From assembly GCF_000949475.1 (NCBI RefSeq), contig NZ_JRHC01000001.1, positions 2,046,001-2,110,000 of the forward strand: a stretch of 64,000 nucleotides of DNA. Reading direction: 5' to 3'. A program made the position numbers and the translations under genes. This stretch comes from Draconibacterium sediminis (GTDB taxonomy: Bacteria > Bacteroidota > Bacteroidia > Bacteroidales > Prolixibacteraceae). Within the stretch, counting starts at the first letter, position 1; each line of letters begins with the position of its first letter. This document shows positions 9,871-18,995 of the stretch, piece after piece. The notes beneath the pieces were generated by a model. That model had not been told where the DNA came from, did not search any database, and worked only from the letters and a program-made list of their open reading frames with translations.

Positions 9871-10826
9871 TTGATTTTAAAATATTTCACGGACATTTAG
9901 AAATGTTTATTATAAATTTAGTTGTATTAGAAAAAAAGGGCCGGTCTTAAATCGTTAATCCATAAGAATGTCTTAATGTCTTTAATTTCAGTGGAATAAA
10001 TTGATAGTATGGTTGTGTTCGCAGATTTTAATTGCAAGTATATACGTAAAGTTGAGGAAAAATCTCGAAAAAAAATGAACAAAAAAGACCAGATCAATAC
10101 CAAATAAATTTGCAAAAACTGATTAAGCGACTTCATGTTGACCACTTGCCCCAAAGGTGATTACTCAGGCGAAACGTCAGTGTATCTAGGTGGAGTTTGG
10201 TCTGTGTATTAGCTAGCCTTAATATAAATTTTTAGATTCTCGCGGCACTTATAGTTATAAAAGCTTAAGCTATTTGGCTTGATTGTCGACTAAAAGAAGG
10301 ATATCAATACGCTTGGGAAACTTCGGGTTTAATGGAAATCCATATGGCGATTATAAGTCGGTATTTTATGTTGGAATTGATATAAGTCACTTATTACGTA
10401 GAAGATATGTTTTTGGATTGGGAGGAATAATGCAGTTGACATAGTAAAATCGAGATGCAATTTCAAGCCAATATAATACTACCCTAGAAATGCTTGCTAC
10501 GATGAATTGTGTAACCAGAGTAGAGGAATGCAATCAAAAACGCATTCTTGTATGTATGTAAATGTGGACGAGGATAAAACCTTCCACCCAAACGCATGGT
10601 ATGCCTCTGGTGTAGATATAAGAGCTGTTTTTTACCTAAAACTTCGAAAAGGATGAGATTGGAAATATTTGTAATGGATTTTGGTTGGAAAATAAATGGA
10701 AAAAACTTTAGGGAAATTGGACATTAACCAATGTATAATGTAGAAAGAAGCAAAAAATAAAATCCATTTTCTGGTATTTGAAAGATATAAAGAAAGTAGA
10801 GTATTGGCTCAGAGAAGATTGAGATT
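9871..10826. other. Long non-coding, decayed spacer before the enzyme genes
   Basis: About 950 AT-rich bases without a credible intact gene. Small reading frames exist on both strands but none has a family signature. Two pieces look like relics. One is a scrap similar to the 3' end of the fucI gene in this window (10541-10599). The other is a 53-codon open stretch without a Met (10283-10444) that reads like beta-strand-rich coding sequence (FGFNGNPYGDYKSVFYVGID). I see no recognisable promoter for the downstream gene here, although one must exist if the terminator at 9839-9870 is efficient. Confidence 0.6.
10541..10599 (+). pseudogene. Relic of an L-fucose/D-arabinose isomerase gene (3' end)
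   Basis: These 59 bases align with 42359-42418, near the 3' end of the intact fucI gene, with roughly 46-47 of 60 positions identical by eye. The peptide RILVCM, then after a one-base deletion NVDEDKTFHPNAW, mirrors [20 protein letters not shown] of FucI. A further weak match (GVD...RA) may continue to about 10630. The frameshift and the absence of the rest of the gene mark it as a remnant. It shows that an isomerase copy once lay at this end of the locus as well. Confidence 0.75.
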
Positions 10827-13394
10827 ATGAAGAGGATATCTGTTATAGTGTTATTATTGATCATTGGTAGTTCAGTTTGGTCAATTAGACCCCAAAATCT
10901 TAAATACATCGGAATGCCTGTTGGAGGAATATGTACAGGTCAGGTTTATTTGGGTGGAGACGGACAACTCTGGTACTGGGATGTTTTCAATATTGCAGCA
11001 ATTGATCCGGGAGGTCCTGGAGACAGATACTACTTAAATCCCCTGACTCAAGAAAAAAAGTTTGAGCAAGGGTTTGGGCTTACGGTTAAAGAAGGAGATC
11101 GGGTACATGTTAGATCACTCAACAGAAACGGATTCTCAGATATCTCGTTTGAAGGACAGTACCCTATCGGAAATGTATATTTTTCAGATCCCACCGTACC
11201 TGTTTCTGCACATTTGCAGGCATTTTCCCCCTTTATTCCCGGTGATGCTGAAAATTCAGGTTTACCATTAACGGTAGTGCAGTATACACTTACTAATAAT
11301 ACTGCCGAAGAGGTAGAGGTTGAAATAACAGGATGGTTGCAAAACATGGCAGGCTTTCAAACCGGGAAGGGGAAAGATGATGTGCATGAGAATAAGGCCA
11401 TTACTGTGGATAATAACGCCCAGCTTATTTGCACGATTAGTGATAAATACCAACATGAGATGGCTGATTGGGGGAGCATGAGTTTAACTTTGATTGATGA
11501 AGGTCAGGCCTTTGCAAGGGCAGAGCACCCAAAGGGAATAAATGTTTATAATGGAGTTTCCAATACTTCTGACGAACAAATTGCACTGGGAGAAAAACTG
11601 GTAGGAGCAGTATCGGGAAAAGCAAACTTGAAGAAAGGGGAAAGCAAGACATTTACCTATCTGCTTAGCTGGTACTTCCCCAATATCCACTTGTGGGATA
11701 AAGCCCATCGCTGGAAAAATATAGAGAATTTACGTCACTATTATTCTTCAAGATTTACCGATGCAGCTCATGTTAGCAATTATGTAGCTCAAAACAGATG
11801 GTTGCTGGAAACAACAAAAGAGTGGAATCACACCTGGTATGACTCATCACTGCCTAAATGGTTTCTTGATCGCACATTTGTAAATTTGAGTACATTGGCT
11901 ACCACTGCCTGCGTGCGTTTTGATGATCTAACAGATAATCCGGAAAATGAGGGACGTTTCTATACCTATGAAGGAGTATACCAGGGGGAAGGAACCTGTA
12001 CACATGTCCTTCATTACGAACAAGCTTTGGGGAGGGTATTTCCCGCTTTGGCGCGACAATTACGGGAACAAATTGATCTGGGATTATCTTATAATGATGG
12101 ATTAATTAGGTACAGAGGAGAGTTTAGTAATATGGGAAGGCATGATGGACGTGGTTTTGCTATAGATGGGCATGCCGGTACTATTATGCGTATCTACCGT
12201 GAACACTTAATGGCTCCGGATGCAAAATTTTTAAATAACAACTGGAATAAGATCAAAAAGGCCATCCAGGTGATGATTGATCAGGATAAGTCAAAAACAG
12301 GAAAACCTGATGGAATTTTGGAAGGTAAACAGTACAATACACTTGATAGAACATGGTATGGGAAAATAAGCTGGATAAGTGGATTGTATGCAGCTTCGTT
12401 GAGAGCAGGTGCTGAGATGGCAAAAGAGATGGGGGATCTCAAATTTGAACGAACCTGCCGCGACATAGCTCAACTAGCCTATCAAAATATAGCTGAACAG
12501 TTATTTAATGGCGAATATTTTATTCAGTTAACAGATCCCGAGCATCCGGAAGCTCCCAATACTAACATTGGTTGTCATACTGATCAGTTACTTGGCCAAT
12601 ACTGGGCTGCTCAAACTGGCTTAGATCCAATAGTGCCTGAAGAACAGATTCAGATAGCATTGCAGTCGATCATGAAATACAACTTTGTAGAAAATTATGG
12701 CGCTTACCTGGATACTGCATCAATCCCCATAAAGAGGTGGTACGCCGACGACGATGAAGCAGGGGTGATTATGTGTACTTTCCCTAGAGGAGGGACAGAT
12801 ATTGCTCCCGGTATAATCGAAAATGAGTGGGAAAAACTGGTTATTGGTTATTTCAGTGAGATTTGGACAGGACAGGAACATCAACTTGCCGCAACCTTAA
12901 TTTCCGAAGGACTCATTGATGAGGCAACAAATGTAATTCAAGCGGTAAATAGAAGGTATTCTGGCGAACGTCGTAATCCGTATAATGAAATTGAATACGG
13001 TAATCATTATACCCGTGCCATGAGTGGTTATGCGCCATTTGTGTCAGCCTCAGGTTATACATATAATGGGCCTGGAGGAATAATTGGTTTTGCTCCTAAA
13101 TTAAGCACCAAAGATTTTAAGTCTGCTTTTATTTCTTCGGAAGGTTGGGGAAGTTTTACACAAAAATTTGATAGAAAAAAACAAGCCTGCGTATTAATCC
13201 AGAACTATGGAATCCTTAATGTTCAGGAGTTAAGGTTGGTTTCACTTTTGGGAAATGATATAAACAAGGTAACAGTTAATCTGGATGGTAAGGAGCTAAA
13301 ATCTAAGTATACTGTATCGGGAGATAAAGTAAGAATCATGTTTGAACCCATTGAGCTAAGCGCGAAACAAGAGTTGGAAATAACAATCAATTAA
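10827..13394 (+). CDS. GH116-like glycoside hydrolase (DUF608 / GBA2-type)
   Basis: An 855-residue exported protein (signal segment, about residues 1-19, of the Sec type). The N-terminal beta-sandwich opens with IGMPVGGICTGQVYLGGDGQLWYWDVFN, characteristic of the GH116 N-domain. The (alpha/alpha)6 catalytic barrel follows, with YEGVYQGEGTCTHVLHYEQ, GRHDGRGFAIDGHAG, and the late segment KRWYADDDEAGVIMCTFPRGG. Known GH116 members are retaining beta-glucosidases, beta-xylosidases and N-acetyl-beta-glucosaminidases. The specificity here cannot be read from sequence, and I do not assign the catalytic pair residue by residue. The next gene starts 6 bases downstream, so it heads the long enzyme operon. 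Confidence 0.85.
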   Translation: MKRISVIVLLLIIGSSVWSIRPQNLKYIGMPVGGICTGQVYLGGDGQLWYWDVFNIAAIDPGGPGDRYYLNPLTQEKKFEQGFGLTVKEGDRVHVRSLNRNGFSDISFEGQYPIGNVYFSDPTVPVSAHLQAFSPFIPGDAENSGLPLTVVQYTLTNNTAEEVEVEITGWLQNMAGFQTGKGKDDVHENKAITVDNNAQLICTISDKYQHEMADWGSMSLTLIDEGQAFARAEHPKGINVYNGVSNTSDEQIALGEKLVGAVSGKANLKKGESKTFTYLLSWYFPNIHLWDKAHRWKNIENLRHYYSSRFTDAAHVSNYVAQNRWLLETTKEWNHTWYDSSLPKWFLDRTFVNLSTLATTACVRFDDLTDNPENEGRFYTYEGVYQGEGTCTHVLHYEQALGRVFPALARQLREQIDLGLSYNDGLIRYRGEFSNMGRHDGRGFAIDGHAGTIMRIYREHLMAPDAKFLNNNWNKIKKAIQVMIDQDKSKTGKPDGILEGKQYNTLDRTWYGKISWISGLYAASLRAGAEMAKEMGDLKFERTCRDIAQLAYQNIAEQLFNGEYFIQLTDPEHPEAPNTNIGCHTDQLLGQYWAAQTGLDPIVPEEQIQIALQSIMKYNFVENYGAYLDTASIPIKRWYADDDEAGVIMCTFPRGGTDIAPGIIENEWEKLVIGYFSEIWTGQEHQLAATLISEGLIDEATNVIQAVNRRYSGERRNPYNEIEYGNHYTRAMSGYAPFVSASGYTYNGPGGIIGFAPKLSTKDFKSAFISSEGWGSFTQKFDRKKQACVLIQNYGILNVQELRLVSLLGNDINKVTVNLDGKELKSKYTVSGDKVRIMFEPIELSAKQELEITIN

Positions 13395-13400
13395 TAGAAT

Positions 13401-14381
13401 ATGAAACTTTTTATTACACTTTCCTTATTAGTAGGCTTTTTGTTTACTAGTTGTGATTCAGGCAATAATAGAACTGAAACAGTAGAGACCAGAAGGGTGA
13501 AAAAGCCTGTAATTACAGGGGAATGGAAACATATATTTAATCCCAATGACACCCGCTCTGATATTGATACAACCTGGTACACTAATGACCATTGTTTTGT
13601 AAAAGGAGCTGACGGCAAATGGCATGGTTATGGGATTATCGGTCATAAACCAATCAATCCATGGACAGGAGAAACACGCTTTTTTCATATCTCTGCAAAG
13701 ATGTTTGATCAGGATAAATGGGATGATCATGATTATGCTCTAGAAACAAAACCGGGAGTTGAACGGGTGTTATGGGCTCCGCATGTATTTCACGAAAGTG
13801 ATAGTGATACATGGCACATGTTCTATAATATTGGCAACCGCCAGAAAAATGCGCCCAACTATGCTAGCTGGGGACAGCTATGCCGAGCTGACTCTAAAGA
13901 TATGTTTAACTGGGAACGTTATCCTTTAAATCCTTTGTTTTCTGATCCAGGACATGCCCGGGACTCTTACATTCTAAAAGATGAGAATATTTATTACTAC
14001 TACTATACCCGAACTTTCGATGAAGTTGACTTACGATCCTGTGTAGCAGTGAGGACGAGTCCTGATTTGCAACATTGGAGCGGGCCAAAAATTGTTCATA
14101 CGCAATCATTTGAATGTGATTGGGGAGGTGATGCAGAAAGTCCTTTTGTTGTAAAGAAAGATGGTTTGTTCTACCTATTTATTTGCAGGGCAATGACAGA
14201 GTACAATCAAACACACGTATACTGGTCAGAAACACCAGATGAATTCCCCGTTGAAAATTTTGTTTGTGAATTGCCAACTCATGCTTCAGAAGTAATAAAA
14301 GTGTCAGACAATGAATGGTATATATCAAATACCGGCTGGGACAAAAAAGGGGTGTATATCGCTAAACTGGAGTGGAACTAA
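13401..14381 (+). CDS. GH43-like five-bladed beta-propeller lipoprotein, copy 1
   Basis: A 326-residue lipoprotein (lipobox TSC, Cys18) with the repeated short beta-strand pattern of GH43/GH32/GH117-type propellers. The three acidic residues expected of that clan can be placed: Asp63 (TNDHCFV, candidate base), Asp188 (ARDSYI, candidate pKa modulator, in the position of the common RDP motif) and Glu246 (DAESPFV, candidate acid). GH43 enzymes are inverting arabinofuranosidases, xylosidases or galactanases. Placed beside GH172 and GH116 genes, an arabinofuranoside- or galactofuranoside-type substrate is plausible but unproven. It is a tandem paralog of the next gene, with a 27-base gap. Confidence 0.75.
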   Translation: MKLFITLSLLVGFLFTSCDSGNNRTETVETRRVKKPVITGEWKHIFNPNDTRSDIDTTWYTNDHCFVKGADGKWHGYGIIGHKPINPWTGETRFFHISAKMFDQDKWDDHDYALETKPGVERVLWAPHVFHESDSDTWHMFYNIGNRQKNAPNYASWGQLCRADSKDMFNWERYPLNPLFSDPGHARDSYILKDENIYYYYYTRTFDEVDLRSCVAVRTSPDLQHWSGPKIVHTQSFECDWGGDAESPFVVKKDGLFYLFICRAMTEYNQTHVYWSETPDEFPVENFVCELPTHASEVIKVSDNEWYISNTGWDKKGVYIAKLEWN

Positions 14382-14408
14382 TTATTTGAAATATATAAAA
14401 ATTTACAT

Positions 14409-15380
14409 ATGAATAAGTTATTAATAATGTTGTTGGCAGCTTATACAGCTATTTCTTGTGATTCTTCAAACCCATTAGATGAGCAGGCGAAAGAACCGGC
14501 GATTCCGGTTTTGGCAGGCGAAAGCCGTAAAATGATTGATGCAAAACCCGATTTTATAACTGATGAGTCAAAGTGGTTTACCAATGACCACTGTTTTATA
14601 GAAGATAAAGAGGGGACGTTACATTGGTTTGGTATTAATAACCCTTACCCGCCAGAGGGAAAAGAACTTTATCGTTATCATCCTTATTTAGGACATTGTA
14701 CTACTACTGGTTCAGTAATGGACTGGAAACGTGAGGAATTTGCCATTGATGAGAGTAATGGATCGGAGTACATTGGAGCTCCTTATGTTGTGTGGCACGA
14801 AGAGAGTCAACGTTATGTAATGGTAGTTGAAGTTTGGCACGAACAACGCCGTTTACAGGTATATTGGTCTGATGATTTGTATAACTGGACTCCTCAGGAA
14901 GGATATATATTACCTGATAACTTATGGATTGGTACTCGTGATCCTCATATTATGAAGGGAACTGATGGGAAATACTGGATACATGTGGTAGGTACCGGTA
15001 ATAAAGGTGTAAAACAGTCACAAGTATTGCGAATTAAAACAACAGACTTTAAAACGTTCGAAGAACCTCAAACCATTCTGGGCATTAATGATTGTACCTG
15101 GGCAACGCTTATTGAGTCTCCGTTTGTCGTTCAGAGAGAGGATAAGTGGTATCTCTTTTTTACTTATGCGCACCGCAGATATGCAGAAACGTTGGTTGTT
15201 GTTTCAGATGATCCGGATCATTTTGATTATGACAATAATACCATTACAACCTTATTTGGCCATGCAGCCGAAATATTCACCTATAAAGGGCAGGAGTACA
15301 TTACCTCATGCGGACCTGAAGATCAGCATTATTTAAATCATCAGTCGGTAAGTATTGCTCCATTGAAATGGATTAAATAG
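14409..15380 (+). CDS. GH43-like five-bladed beta-propeller lipoprotein, copy 2
   Basis: A 323-residue lipoprotein (lipobox ISC, Cys17) of the same family as the preceding gene. The candidate catalytic triad is Asp60 (FTNDHCF), Asp178 (the canonical GTRDPHI) and Glu236 (LIESPFVV). Shared anchors such as WFTNDHCF/WYTNDHCF and ESPFVV show that the two genes arose by duplication, but they are diverged elsewhere, which suggests different linkages or positions in one substrate. It is followed by a 135-base gap, one of the larger gaps in the enzyme cluster, holding a GTTCAC-GAG-GTGAAC inverted repeat at 15465-15479. Confidence 0.75.
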   Translation: MNKLLIMLLAAYTAISCDSSNPLDEQAKEPAIPVLAGESRKMIDAKPDFITDESKWFTNDHCFIEDKEGTLHWFGINNPYPPEGKELYRYHPYLGHCTTTGSVMDWKREEFAIDESNGSEYIGAPYVVWHEESQRYVMVVEVWHEQRRLQVYWSDDLYNWTPQEGYILPDNLWIGTRDPHIMKGTDGKYWIHVVGTGNKGVKQSQVLRIKTTDFKTFEEPQTILGINDCTWATLIESPFVVQREDKWYLFFTYAHRRYAETLVVVSDDPDHFDYDNNTITTLFGHAAEIFTYKGQEYITSCGPEDQHYLNHQSVSIAPLKWIK

Positions 15381-15464
15381 TTAGAAAAGACATTTTGGTA
15401 ATTTGAAATATACCTGGAAGTGATGATTTAAAATTAGCCAAAATTACTATCCATCAGGATGATT

Positions 15465-15479
15465 GTTCACGAGGTGAAC
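15465..15479. repeat. Operator-like inverted repeat upstream of the phosphodiesterase gene
   Basis: GTTCAC and GTGAAC arms (6 bp) flank a GAG spacer within the 135-base gap after the second GH43-like gene. The size fits a dimeric repressor site, but one such repeat can occur by chance and no regulator gene of that type is in the window. Confidence 0.25.
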
Positions 15480-15515
15480 TCTTTAAGTTACCAATGAAAC
15501 TAAAATTATAAACCA

Positions 15516-16382
15516 ATGAATAGAATCTTATTTCTACTAGTACTTTTTGTTGTATCATACAATATTTTTGCTCAGGGCAGAGAGAAGAAAGTTCTTATAA
15601 TCGGGATAGATGGCTGTCGTCCTGATGTTTTGAAAGAAGCTCAAACTCCGGCAATTAATAAACTTATTGGTAATGGTGCTTATTCTTTTAGCGCAAAAAC
15701 CGATCCCATAAGCAGTAGTGGTATATGTTGGACCGGAATGTTGACCGGAGTATGGCATGAGAAGCACAATGTTGTTTCAAATTCATATAAGAATCCCAAT
15801 ATAGGCGAGTATCCCCATCTTTTTAGAAGGATAAAAGAATTCAATCCTGAGTTAAAAACTTATAGCATAGTAAATTGGAATCCAATTCATAAGATTTTGC
15901 AAAAGGGAGAAGCTGATATTGAAGAAAGCTATTCTCCGGATAGAAAGGTTACAAAAAGGGTTGTTGAAGTTTTATCTAAAGAAGATCCTGATGTGGTTTT
16001 TGTTCAGTTAGATGATGTTGACCATGCAGGTCATACCTACGATTATTTATTTGAAAGCCCAAAGTATGTAAAGGCAATTCAGAAAGCTGATAAGCAGATT
16101 GGGAAAATGGTTCAAACCATAGCTAAAAGAAATACAATTAAGAACGAAGACTGGCTTATCATTGTAAGTACTGATCATGGAGGGAGCAACTTTACGCATG
16201 GAAAGGATATCCCGGAACACACAACCATTTTTTATATAGCAAGTGGCAATGCTACACAAAAAGGTGAAATAGATGATGTAAATGTTGTTGATGTGTGTGT
16301 AACAACTCTTGCTCACATGGGAGTTAAAATAGCTCCAGAATGGAATTTGGATGGTAAGGTTAGAGGATTGATTGAGTATTAA
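15516..16382 (+). CDS. Exported type I phosphodiesterase / nucleotide pyrophosphatase-family enzyme
   Basis: A 288-residue protein with a Sec signal (about residues 1-20) and the alkaline-phosphatase-superfamily metal ligands: Asp32 in GIDGCRPD, a Ser-rich nucleophile segment around residues 66-68 (ISSSGICWTGMLTG), DVDHAGH, and STDHGG with a later His in EHTTIFY. This family hydrolyses phosphodiester or pyrophosphate bonds in the periplasm using two Zn ions. In a glycan locus it probably removes a phosphate-linked substituent or anchor, or salvages phosphate from a phosphorylated glycan; that role is inference from position. It sits between the GH43-like pair and a DUF6786-like lipoprotein. 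Confidence 0.85.
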   Translation: MNRILFLLVLFVVSYNIFAQGREKKVLIIGIDGCRPDVLKEAQTPAINKLIGNGAYSFSAKTDPISSSGICWTGMLTGVWHEKHNVVSNSYKNPNIGEYPHLFRRIKEFNPELKTYSIVNWNPIHKILQKGEADIEESYSPDRKVTKRVVEVLSKEDPDVVFVQLDDVDHAGHTYDYLFESPKYVKAIQKADKQIGKMVQTIAKRNTIKNEDWLIIVSTDHGGSNFTHGKDIPEHTTIFYIASGNATQKGEIDDVNVVDVCVTTLAHMGVKIAPEWNLDGKVRGLIEY

Positions 16383-16415
16383 ATGGAATTCTATTAATCG
16401 AATAAAAATCTAAAA

Positions 16416-17654
16416 ATGAGACGTTTTTCCTATTTGTATTTAGTAGGTGTATTAGTAGTAATTACACTGTTTAGTTGTAATACTCAGCCTAAAACTAAAA
16501 AAAGTACAATGAATAAGGCTAAAGATGGAACATATCTTTTTGATAAAGAGTTTCTTGAGAAATATACAAAACCAGTTGAATTGACTAACGGAGATGCTTC
16601 AATTCTTGTTTTACCTGAGTACCAGGGAAGAGTAATGACTTCGACTTGTAATGGAGACGATGGTTTTAGTTTTGGATGGATCAACTACGATCTGATAAAA
16701 CAACAAAAGTTTGTGGAACATTTTAATCCATTTGGCGGCGAGGAGCGGTTTTGGATTGGACCCGAAGGAGGACAGTTTTCAGTCTATTTTGATAAGGATA
16801 AAGATTTCGTATTTGAGAATTGGTTCGTACCTGAAGAAATTGATACGAAACCATTCGATATGGTCTCGCAGGATGAGAATACTGTCCAGTTCAAAAAGGC
16901 GATGCATTTAACGAACTACTCGGGTACTAATTTCGACTTTCTGGTTACACGTAATGTTCAGTTACTTTCAAATGAGCAGGTACAAAGAGACCTTGATATT
17001 TCAGCGGCTAATATATCTGTAGTTGCATACAAATCTTCAAATACAATCAGAAACACTGGTGAGCAAGCATGGAAAAAAGAAACGGGCTTGCTTTCAATTT
17101 GGATGTTAGGAATGCTAATTCCTTCGCCCGAGGTTACTGTTGTAATCCCAATAAAATCAGGAGATGCGAAGCTTCTTGGCCCTAAAGTGAATGATGATTA
17201 TTTTGGTAAAGTATCAGATTCCAGACTTAAGGTACAGGGAAACAAAGTGTTCTTTAAGGCCGATGGTAAAAGTCGTGGAAAAATTGGAATACCACCTTTA
17301 CGCTCTACTGGTATTATGGGGAGTTATGATGCAAAAAATGGAGCATTAACAATTTTGGAGTGTAAACTACCCGAAGGGAATACTGACTATGTAAATTCTA
17401 CCTGGGAATTACAGGAAAATCCTTACAAAGGAGATGCTTTAAATTCTTACAATGATGGACCACTAGATGATGGTTCCCAAATGGGACCGTTTTACGAACT
17501 GGAAACTTCTTCACCAGCTCTTGCCCTAAAATCAGGGGAATCTTATACGCATATTCAAACAACCTATCATTTCCAGGGGGCTAAAGAAGCCCTAAATCAA
17601 ATCAGTAATAAAATATTGGGAGTTTCAATAGATGCATTAGAAAATATCTTATAG
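16416..17654 (+). CDS. DUF6786-like lipoprotein of unknown function
   Basis: A 412-residue lipoprotein (lipobox FSC, Cys21). The sequence ILVLPEYQGRVMTSTCNG, then FSFGWINYDLI and GGEERFWIGPEGGQ, looks like the beta-sandwich aldose-epimerase/galactose-mutarotase-like fold seen in DUF6786. These lipoproteins occur often in Bacteroidota sugar loci just before an MFS sugar:H+ permease, as here (25-base gap). A role as a periplasmic mutarotase or sugar-binding protein that feeds the permease would fit, but no activity can be read from the sequence and the DUF assignment is from memory of the motif pattern. Confidence 0.65.
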   Translation: MRRFSYLYLVGVLVVITLFSCNTQPKTKKSTMNKAKDGTYLFDKEFLEKYTKPVELTNGDASILVLPEYQGRVMTSTCNGDDGFSFGWINYDLIKQQKFVEHFNPFGGEERFWIGPEGGQFSVYFDKDKDFVFENWFVPEEIDTKPFDMVSQDENTVQFKKAMHLTNYSGTNFDFLVTRNVQLLSNEQVQRDLDISAANISVVAYKSSNTIRNTGEQAWKKETGLLSIWMLGMLIPSPEVTVVIPIKSGDAKLLGPKVNDDYFGKVSDSRLKVQGNKVFFKADGKSRGKIGIPPLRSTGIMGSYDAKNGALTILECKLPEGNTDYVNSTWELQENPYKGDALNSYNDGPLDDGSQMGPFYELETSSPALALKSGESYTHIQTTYHFQGAKEALNQISNKILGVSIDALENIL

Positions 17655-17679
17655 GAAATTCCTTTTAAAACAATCGTTT

Positions 17680-18975
17680 ATGAATAAAAAAGAAAAAGTA
17701 GTACCCAGAGAGTTGCTGGTACCTTTTATAATGATCACCTGCCTGTTTTCCTTGTGGGGATTTGCCAATGACATTACAAATCCAATGGTGGCAGCATTTA
17801 AAACAGTAATGGAAACTACCAATGCCAAAGCCTCTTTAATTCAATTTGCTTTTTATGGAGGTTACGGAACAATGGCCATTCCTGCTGCTTTGTTTGTAAA
17901 ACGTTATACCTATAAGAAAGGAGTTTTGCTTGGTTTGTTATTATATGCCACTGGCGCATTATTATTTTATCCAGCTGCAAGATTCGAAATGTTTGGTTTC
18001 TTCTTAGGATCATTATATATCCTGACTTTCGGTTTGGCTTTTCTGGAAACCACTGCAAATCCGTATATTCTTTCAATGGGAGATGAATCAACCGCTACGC
18101 GCCGGTTGAATCTCGCTCAATCGTTTAATCCTCTGGGTTCTATCTTCGGAATGTTTATAGCATCAAAGGTAATTCTTGCCTCTTTACAATCTGATGTTCG
18201 TGATGCCTCGGGTAATTTGGTTTTTGAAACTATGGATGCAGCAGAAAAGGCAGCAGTCCGTACTCATGATCTTGCCGTGATCCGTGATCCTTATGTGATG
18301 CTTGGCTTTGTCGTACTTGTAATGTTTGTGATTATTCTGGTGTCTAAGATGCCTGAGCGTCAGAATGCGGATCATTCTGTTCATGCTAAAGACTCCTTTA
18401 AAAGACTATTTAAAAATCGCAAATACCGTGAAGGGGTGATAGCTCAGGTATTTTATGTTGCAACACAGATTATGTGCTGGACGTTCATCATTCAATATGC
18501 CGAAAACTTAGGATACGATAAAGCCACCGCGCAGAACTATAACATTGCAGCAATGGCACTTTTTATCACAAGTCGTTTTATTAGTACGGCTATGATGAAG
18601 TATGTAAATGCTCGAAAAATGTTGACATTCTTTGCGATTGGAGGAATGATAACCACCACAGGGGTGATATTGATTGAGGGACAACTGGGACTTTACTGCC
18701 TGGTGGCTACTTCCGGTTTTATGTCATTAATGTTCCCAACCATATACGGAATTGCACTTCATGGCTTAGGGGATGATGCCACTATAGGTGCAGCAGGTTT
18801 GGTGATGGCCATTGTGGGGGGGGCCTTAATGCCACCGTTACAGGGAGCCATAATTGATATGGGGGAGATTGGTTGGCTGCCGGCCGTTAATGTCTCTTTT
18901 ATACTACCATTTATATGTTTTGTGGTAATTGCCATTTATGGCTATCGAACATTAACCGTTTTTGCAAAAGAATAA
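17680..18975 (+). CDS. MFS sugar:H+ symporter, FucP-like
   Basis: A 431-residue inner-membrane protein with about 12 hydrophobic segments. The family signature is present: FSLWGFANDITNPMVAAFK in helix 1, FFYGGYG-type FAFYGGYGTMAIPAALFVKR in helix 2, and LAFLETTANPYILSMG in helix 4, as in L-fucose permeases. FucP of E. coli also moves D-arabinose, so the permease is consistent with either an L-fucose or a D-arabinose pathway ending in FucI. Bacteroidota members of this family transport several different sugars, so the substrate is inferred only from the neighbouring genes. The GH20 gene starts 20 bases downstream. Confidence 0.85.
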   Translation: MNKKEKVVPRELLVPFIMITCLFSLWGFANDITNPMVAAFKTVMETTNAKASLIQFAFYGGYGTMAIPAALFVKRYTYKKGVLLGLLLYATGALLFYPAARFEMFGFFLGSLYILTFGLAFLETTANPYILSMGDESTATRRLNLAQSFNPLGSIFGMFIASKVILASLQSDVRDASGNLVFETMDAAEKAAVRTHDLAVIRDPYVMLGFVVLVMFVIILVSKMPERQNADHSVHAKDSFKRLFKNRKYREGVIAQVFYVATQIMCWTFIIQYAENLGYDKATAQNYNIAAMALFITSRFISTAMMKYVNARKMLTFFAIGGMITTTGVILIEGQLGLYCLVATSGFMSLMFPTIYGIALHGLGDDATIGAAGLVMAIVGGALMPPLQGAIIDMGEIGWLPAVNVSFILPFICFVVIAIYGYRTLTVFAKE

Positions 18976-18995
18976 ATACAATTAAATAGTACAAT

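Noticed and set aside
9927-10154. 75-codon minus-strand frame with a hydrophobic stretch in the decayed spacer
   Set aside because: AT-rich DNA easily produces Phe/Ile/Leu-rich frames; no lipobox, no family signature, no promoter.
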